Assembly: GCA_016206585.1 (NCBI GenBank)
Contig: JACQRE010000154.1
Location: 1-14,819 of the forward strand
From: Candidatus Omnitrophota bacterium
GTDB lineage: Bacteria; Omnitrophota; Gorgyraeia; Aquiviventales; Aquiviventaceae
Length of the DNA stretch: 14,819 nucleotides
Direction of reading: 5' to 3'
Under the pieces are notes generated by a model, which searched no databases, was not told where the DNA came from, and saw nothing but the letters and a program-made list of their open reading frames with translations. The position numbers and the translations under genes are program-made. Shown one piece after another: positions 12,555 through 14,819 of the stretch; position 1 is the first letter of the stretch, and the number at the start of each line of letters is the position of its first letter.

Positions 12555-13985
12555 TCATGTTCTTCTCACCCACCACATCAGCGCGCCGAGCAGTCCGCAC
12601 GCGGATGGCAGGCCGAGGAAGCTGAACCAGAAGATGCCGGTGGTTTGGCGGCTCGTCAGGTGCAGCTTGACCGACTCCAGCGTTTTGGGACCGATGCCGA
12701 TGAGGTGCTCCTGCTGGGTCAGCCAGAACACGGCCCCCAGCAGGAAATCCTTGTTGCCGGCGTTGGCGAGCTGCGCGTTCATGACGAATTCCGAATCGCC
12801 GATGACGACCAGGCGGGTCTCGGTGGGCCGCTCCCGCTCGACGGCCACGGCGACCGGCACGGGTCCCTTCGTGTCCTGATCATCGAGTTGGAACGTCTCG
12901 GACGAGGTGTGGGTCTCGCCCCAGCCGTCGGGGGAGGTCATCGCCAGCGGGGTGATCGTCATGTCCTGGGGGGCGGGGTCCGCCGGCCGGACGGAACGGG
13001 CCAACGGGAACATCGTCAGCAGCGTCTTCATCTTCGCCACGATCGGATGCTCGGTGTAGGTGGCGATGAGGAGGTTGGCGGCTGAGATGAACTGGAGCTG
13101 CGCCCGCGGGTCGACCACGATGTCCTGGCTGAGGACAACACCCCAGCGCTGCAAGAGCGCCTCCAGGCCGGTGTCCATCAGCGGATCGGTGAGGACGAGC
13201 ACCCGCCCCCCCTGATCCAGGAACGCCCCGAGCAGCGTCACCTCGCTCTCGCTGAACCGGCGGGTCGGCCCGGCGATCACGACGACCTTGACCTCCACGG
13301 GGACCGTGACGTGCTCCGCCAGCGTGACGGCCTGCACGGAGAGGTTCTGCTGCTCCAGCGCCTTCTTGAGCCCGGCGATTCCAGCGGCTTCCTGGGATTC
13401 CAGGTCTTTTTCCCCATGTCCCGTGGTGACCCAGATCAGGGGGGAGGTGGCTTGCGTGACCCCGAGGATCGCCGAGGTCAGCGCATCCTCTCCCTTGAAG
13501 GCCCTCACGCGGGGTGCCGCGCCGAAGGACATCGACGAGTAATCGTACTCCACGAGATCGGTGTCGGAGAGGTACTTGTGCCGGGTGCCGGCATGCACAA
13601 TGACGAGGTTGACCTGGGCAATCTCGAACTGCTGAGCCAGCTGCTGGGCCCTGGCGAGATCCTGGAAGGGATCGACGAACTCCACCGTGAGCTGGTCGGT
13701 GAACCGCTCGTACTCCCTGACGAGATCCGTGATCAGCGGATACAGGGGCTCGGCATGCTTCTCGTCCTTCATGGGCTGGTAGAACACCACCACGGAGACC
13801 GGTTCCGTGAGCCCCTTCAGGACGCTGACGGTTTTGTCGGAGAGCACCGACCGCTTCGTCTTGGTGCAGTCCACCCGCGCGTAGCGGCGGCTCGCCGTGT
13901 AGTTGACGAGGATGAACAGGGCGAAGAGGCAGGCGAGCGTGACCAGCAGGTTGACCGAGGAGAGGAGGCGGCGCCAGATCCGCAT
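12555..13985 (-). CDS. GldG-like auxiliary protein of an ABC exporter
   Basis: A 476-residue protein with an N-terminal membrane helix (about 9-28), a large extracytoplasmic domain of the GldG/ABC_transp_aux type, and a C-terminal helix (about 451-472) followed by a short basic tail. Typical stretches are RRYARVDCTKTKRSVLSDKT near the start, a VTTGHGEKDL segment, and GGRVLVLTDPLMDTGLEALL. The family was named for Flavobacterium gliding, but it is widespread with ABC-2 permeases where no gliding is known. ATG 13985 is 2 nt after the permease stop, with GGAG 9 nt upstream, so the two are cotranslated. Upstream in-frame codons to about 14402 overlap the permease gene and do not look like protein. 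Substrate unknown. Confidence 0.9.
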   Translation of the reverse strand: MRIWRRLLSSVNLLVTLACLFALFILVNYTASRRYARVDCTKTKRSVLSDKTVSVLKGLTEPVSVVVFYQPMKDEKHAEPLYPLITDLVREYERFTDQLTVEFVDPFQDLARAQQLAQQFEIAQVNLVIVHAGTRHKYLSDTDLVEYDYSSMSFGAAPRVRAFKGEDALTSAILGVTQATSPLIWVTTGHGEKDLESQEAAGIAGLKKALEQQNLSVQAVTLAEHVTVPVEVKVVVIAGPTRRFSESEVTLLGAFLDQGGRVLVLTDPLMDTGLEALLQRWGVVLSQDIVVDPRAQLQFISAANLLIATYTEHPIVAKMKTLLTMFPLARSVRPADPAPQDMTITPLAMTSPDGWGETHTSSETFQLDDQDTKGPVPVAVAVERERPTETRLVVIGDSEFVMNAQLANAGNKDFLLGAVFWLTQQEHLIGIGPKTLESVKLHLTSRQTTGIFWFSFLGLPSACGLLGALMWWVRRT

Positions 13986-13987
13986 CT

Positions 13988-14734
13988 TTAGGATCTCCAG
14001 CGGGGGTTGCCGATCACGCGCCCCGTGAGGAAGAGGCCGATGATGGTGAGGCTGAGGTAGAAGGCGATCGGCCGGGTGTCGAGGATGCCCTTCGAGAAGT
14101 CGCGCAGGTGGTCGAGCATCGAGAGGTAGCGGATGAACTGACTCGTGTCCGGGTCCTTGATGAAGGCGTCGAGGATGCCGATGGAGAAGAGCAGCACGAT
14201 GATCACGAACGACAGGACCGCGGCGATCACCTGGTTGCGCGTGAGGCTGGAGGCGAAGATGCCGATCGCGATGAACACCCCGCCCAGCAGCCAGGTGCCG
14301 AGGTAGCCGACTGCGGCCGCCCCCCAGTCGATCGGGGTCCAGCGCTGCATGATGAGGAAGAAGGCGACGGTGAAGAGCCACAGCATGATGTACGCGAGCC
14401 ACGCCCCCAGGAACTTCGCCAGCACGACCTGCGCGTCGGTCACCGGGGCGGTGAGGAGGAACTCGATCGAGCCGGTGCGCTTCTCCTCGCTGAAGGCGCG
14501 CATCGTCAGCAGCGGCGTCATCATGAGGACCGAGAACCAGAAGAAGAACGTCCCCCCGAAGAAGAACTCCGACATCGTGAAGGACGGGTCCACCCGCGGA
14601 TCGTTCAACGCCGCCACGAGCAGCCAGAACACCCAGCCCTGCAGGAGGAGGAACAGGGCGCCCACGACGTAGGCGATGGGCGAGTACCAGAACGCTTTCA
14701 ACTCTCTCGAGGTCAGTGCAATCAGGTTGGTCAT
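13988..14734 (-). CDS. ABC-2 type permease (GldF-like)
   Basis: A 248-residue inner-membrane permease with about six helices. It carries the ABC-2 family motif FSEEKRTGSIEFLLTAPV (81-98) in the first cytoplasmic loop, where the ATPase contacts the permease. With the ATPase tail to the right and the GldG-like and DUF4340 genes to the left, it forms a four-gene export block in the usual order. The start ATG 14734 gives the normal MTNLIALTSRELKAFWYSP opening. A heptamer repeat array lies directly upstream, where the ribosome-binding site would be expected, and no clear Shine-Dalgarno is visible. The substrate cannot be inferred. Confidence 0.92.
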   Translation of the reverse strand: MTNLIALTSRELKAFWYSPIAYVVGALFLLLQGWVFWLLVAALNDPRVDPSFTMSEFFFGGTFFFWFSVLMMTPLLTMRAFSEEKRTGSIEFLLTAPVTDAQVVLAKFLGAWLAYIMLWLFTVAFFLIMQRWTPIDWGAAAVGYLGTWLLGGVFIAIGIFASSLTRNQVIAAVLSFVIIVLLFSIGILDAFIKDPDTSQFIRYLSMLDHLRDFSKGILDTRPIAFYLSLTIIGLFLTGRVIGNPRWRS

Positions 14735-14739
14735 GGATT

Positions 14740-14774
14740 GAGTTCGGAGTTCGGAATGCGGAGTGCGGAGTGGG
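14740..14774. repeat. Five tandem heptamers between the ABC ATPase and permease genes
   Basis: Seven-base units follow one another without gap: GAGTTCG, GAGTTCG, GAATGCG, GAGTGCG, GAGTGGG. They fill nearly all of the 43-nt space between the ATPase stop (14778-14780) and the permease start (14734). No inverted partner array is visible in the window. The style resembles the octamer arrays at 8794 and 12469. Confidence 0.85.
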
Positions 14775-14777
14775 CGT

Positions 14778-14819
14778 TCATGCCGGGAGGTCCTCTTGGG
14801 TGGTCAGTTGGATGAAGAC
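14778..14819 (-). CDS. C-terminal end of the ABC transporter ATP-binding protein (partial)
   Basis: The last 13 codons, read leftward from the window edge, give VFIQLTTQEDLPA and a TGA at 14780-14778. ABC-2 ATPases of the GldA type commonly end in 'LEEVF..LT' followed by a short tail, and this gene stands exactly where the ATPase of a GldF/GldG block is expected. The nucleotide-binding motifs lie outside the window, so the call rests on a short match plus context. Confidence 0.6.
   Translation of the reverse strand, partial: VFIQLTTQEDLPA

Noticed and set aside
13986..14402. An N-terminal extension of the GldG-like protein upstream of 13985.
   Set aside because: It lies entirely inside the permease gene in another frame and is His/Arg/Pro-rich, whereas the ATG at 13985 is followed at once by the family's N-terminal helix.
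12555..14819. Evidence of gliding motility from the GldF/GldG-like genes.
   Set aside because: These families are widespread outside gliding Bacteroidota and no other gliding genes are in the window.

Overview
The window looks like chromosomal DNA of a GC-rich, didermic (Gram-negative-type) bacterium. The grounds are an exosortase/PEP-CTERM surface-protein system, sigma-54 with its activator, and lipoprotein signals. The combination of exosortase, EpsI, TPR protein, a GldF/GldG/DUF4340 block and a stand-alone CDP-alcohol phosphatidyltransferase resembles uncultivated lineages such as Omnitrophota, Nitrospirota or related groups. There is no rRNA or marker gene, so the taxon is a guess.

Layout. 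(1) 1-93: the last 30 codons of a polyprenyl-phosphate sugar transferase, so an exopolysaccharide locus probably lies to the left. (2) 153-1662: two PEP-CTERM exosortase substrates, a DUF4114-like secreted protein closed by a strong intrinsic terminator and a small Gly-rich protein carrying both a lipobox and a PEP-CTERM tail. The second gene has its own sigma-54-type promoter. (3) 1765-5107: a membrane/TPR fusion protein, the exosortase and an EpsI-domain protein, tightly packed. (4) 5214-8768: a soluble PAS histidine kinase, an NtrC-type sigma-54 activator overlapping it by 11 nt, and a PocR-like/GAF sensor protein without an output domain. (5) 8794-8896: an inverted array of octamers between convergent genes. 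(6) 8908-10365, minus: rpoN, with an upstream region that matches both a sigma-70 and a sigma-54 promoter. (7) 10495-11106, plus: CDP-alcohol phosphatidyltransferase, converging on (8) a minus-strand ABC export block read from right to left: ATPase tail, GldF-like permease, GldG-like protein, DUF4340 protein. Two further short-repeat arrays sit in the gaps of this block.

How the genes may work together. Exosortase and EpsI process the PEP-CTERM proteins at the membrane, alongside exopolysaccharide made by the locus to the left. The kinase, the NtrC-type regulator and sigma-54 form a plausible control circuit for at least the Gly-rich PEP-CTERM lipoprotein. This is a variant of the PrsK/PrsR arrangement known in other PEP-CTERM organisms, but with a soluble kinase and an extra sensor. 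The wiring is inferred from gene content and one good promoter match and is not demonstrated. The most unusual features are the lipoprotein/PEP-CTERM hybrid, the membrane-lipobox-TPR fusion, the octamer inverted arrays, the dual-looking rpoN promoter, and the DUF4340 frame that runs without a stop antisense through the whole neighbouring gene.
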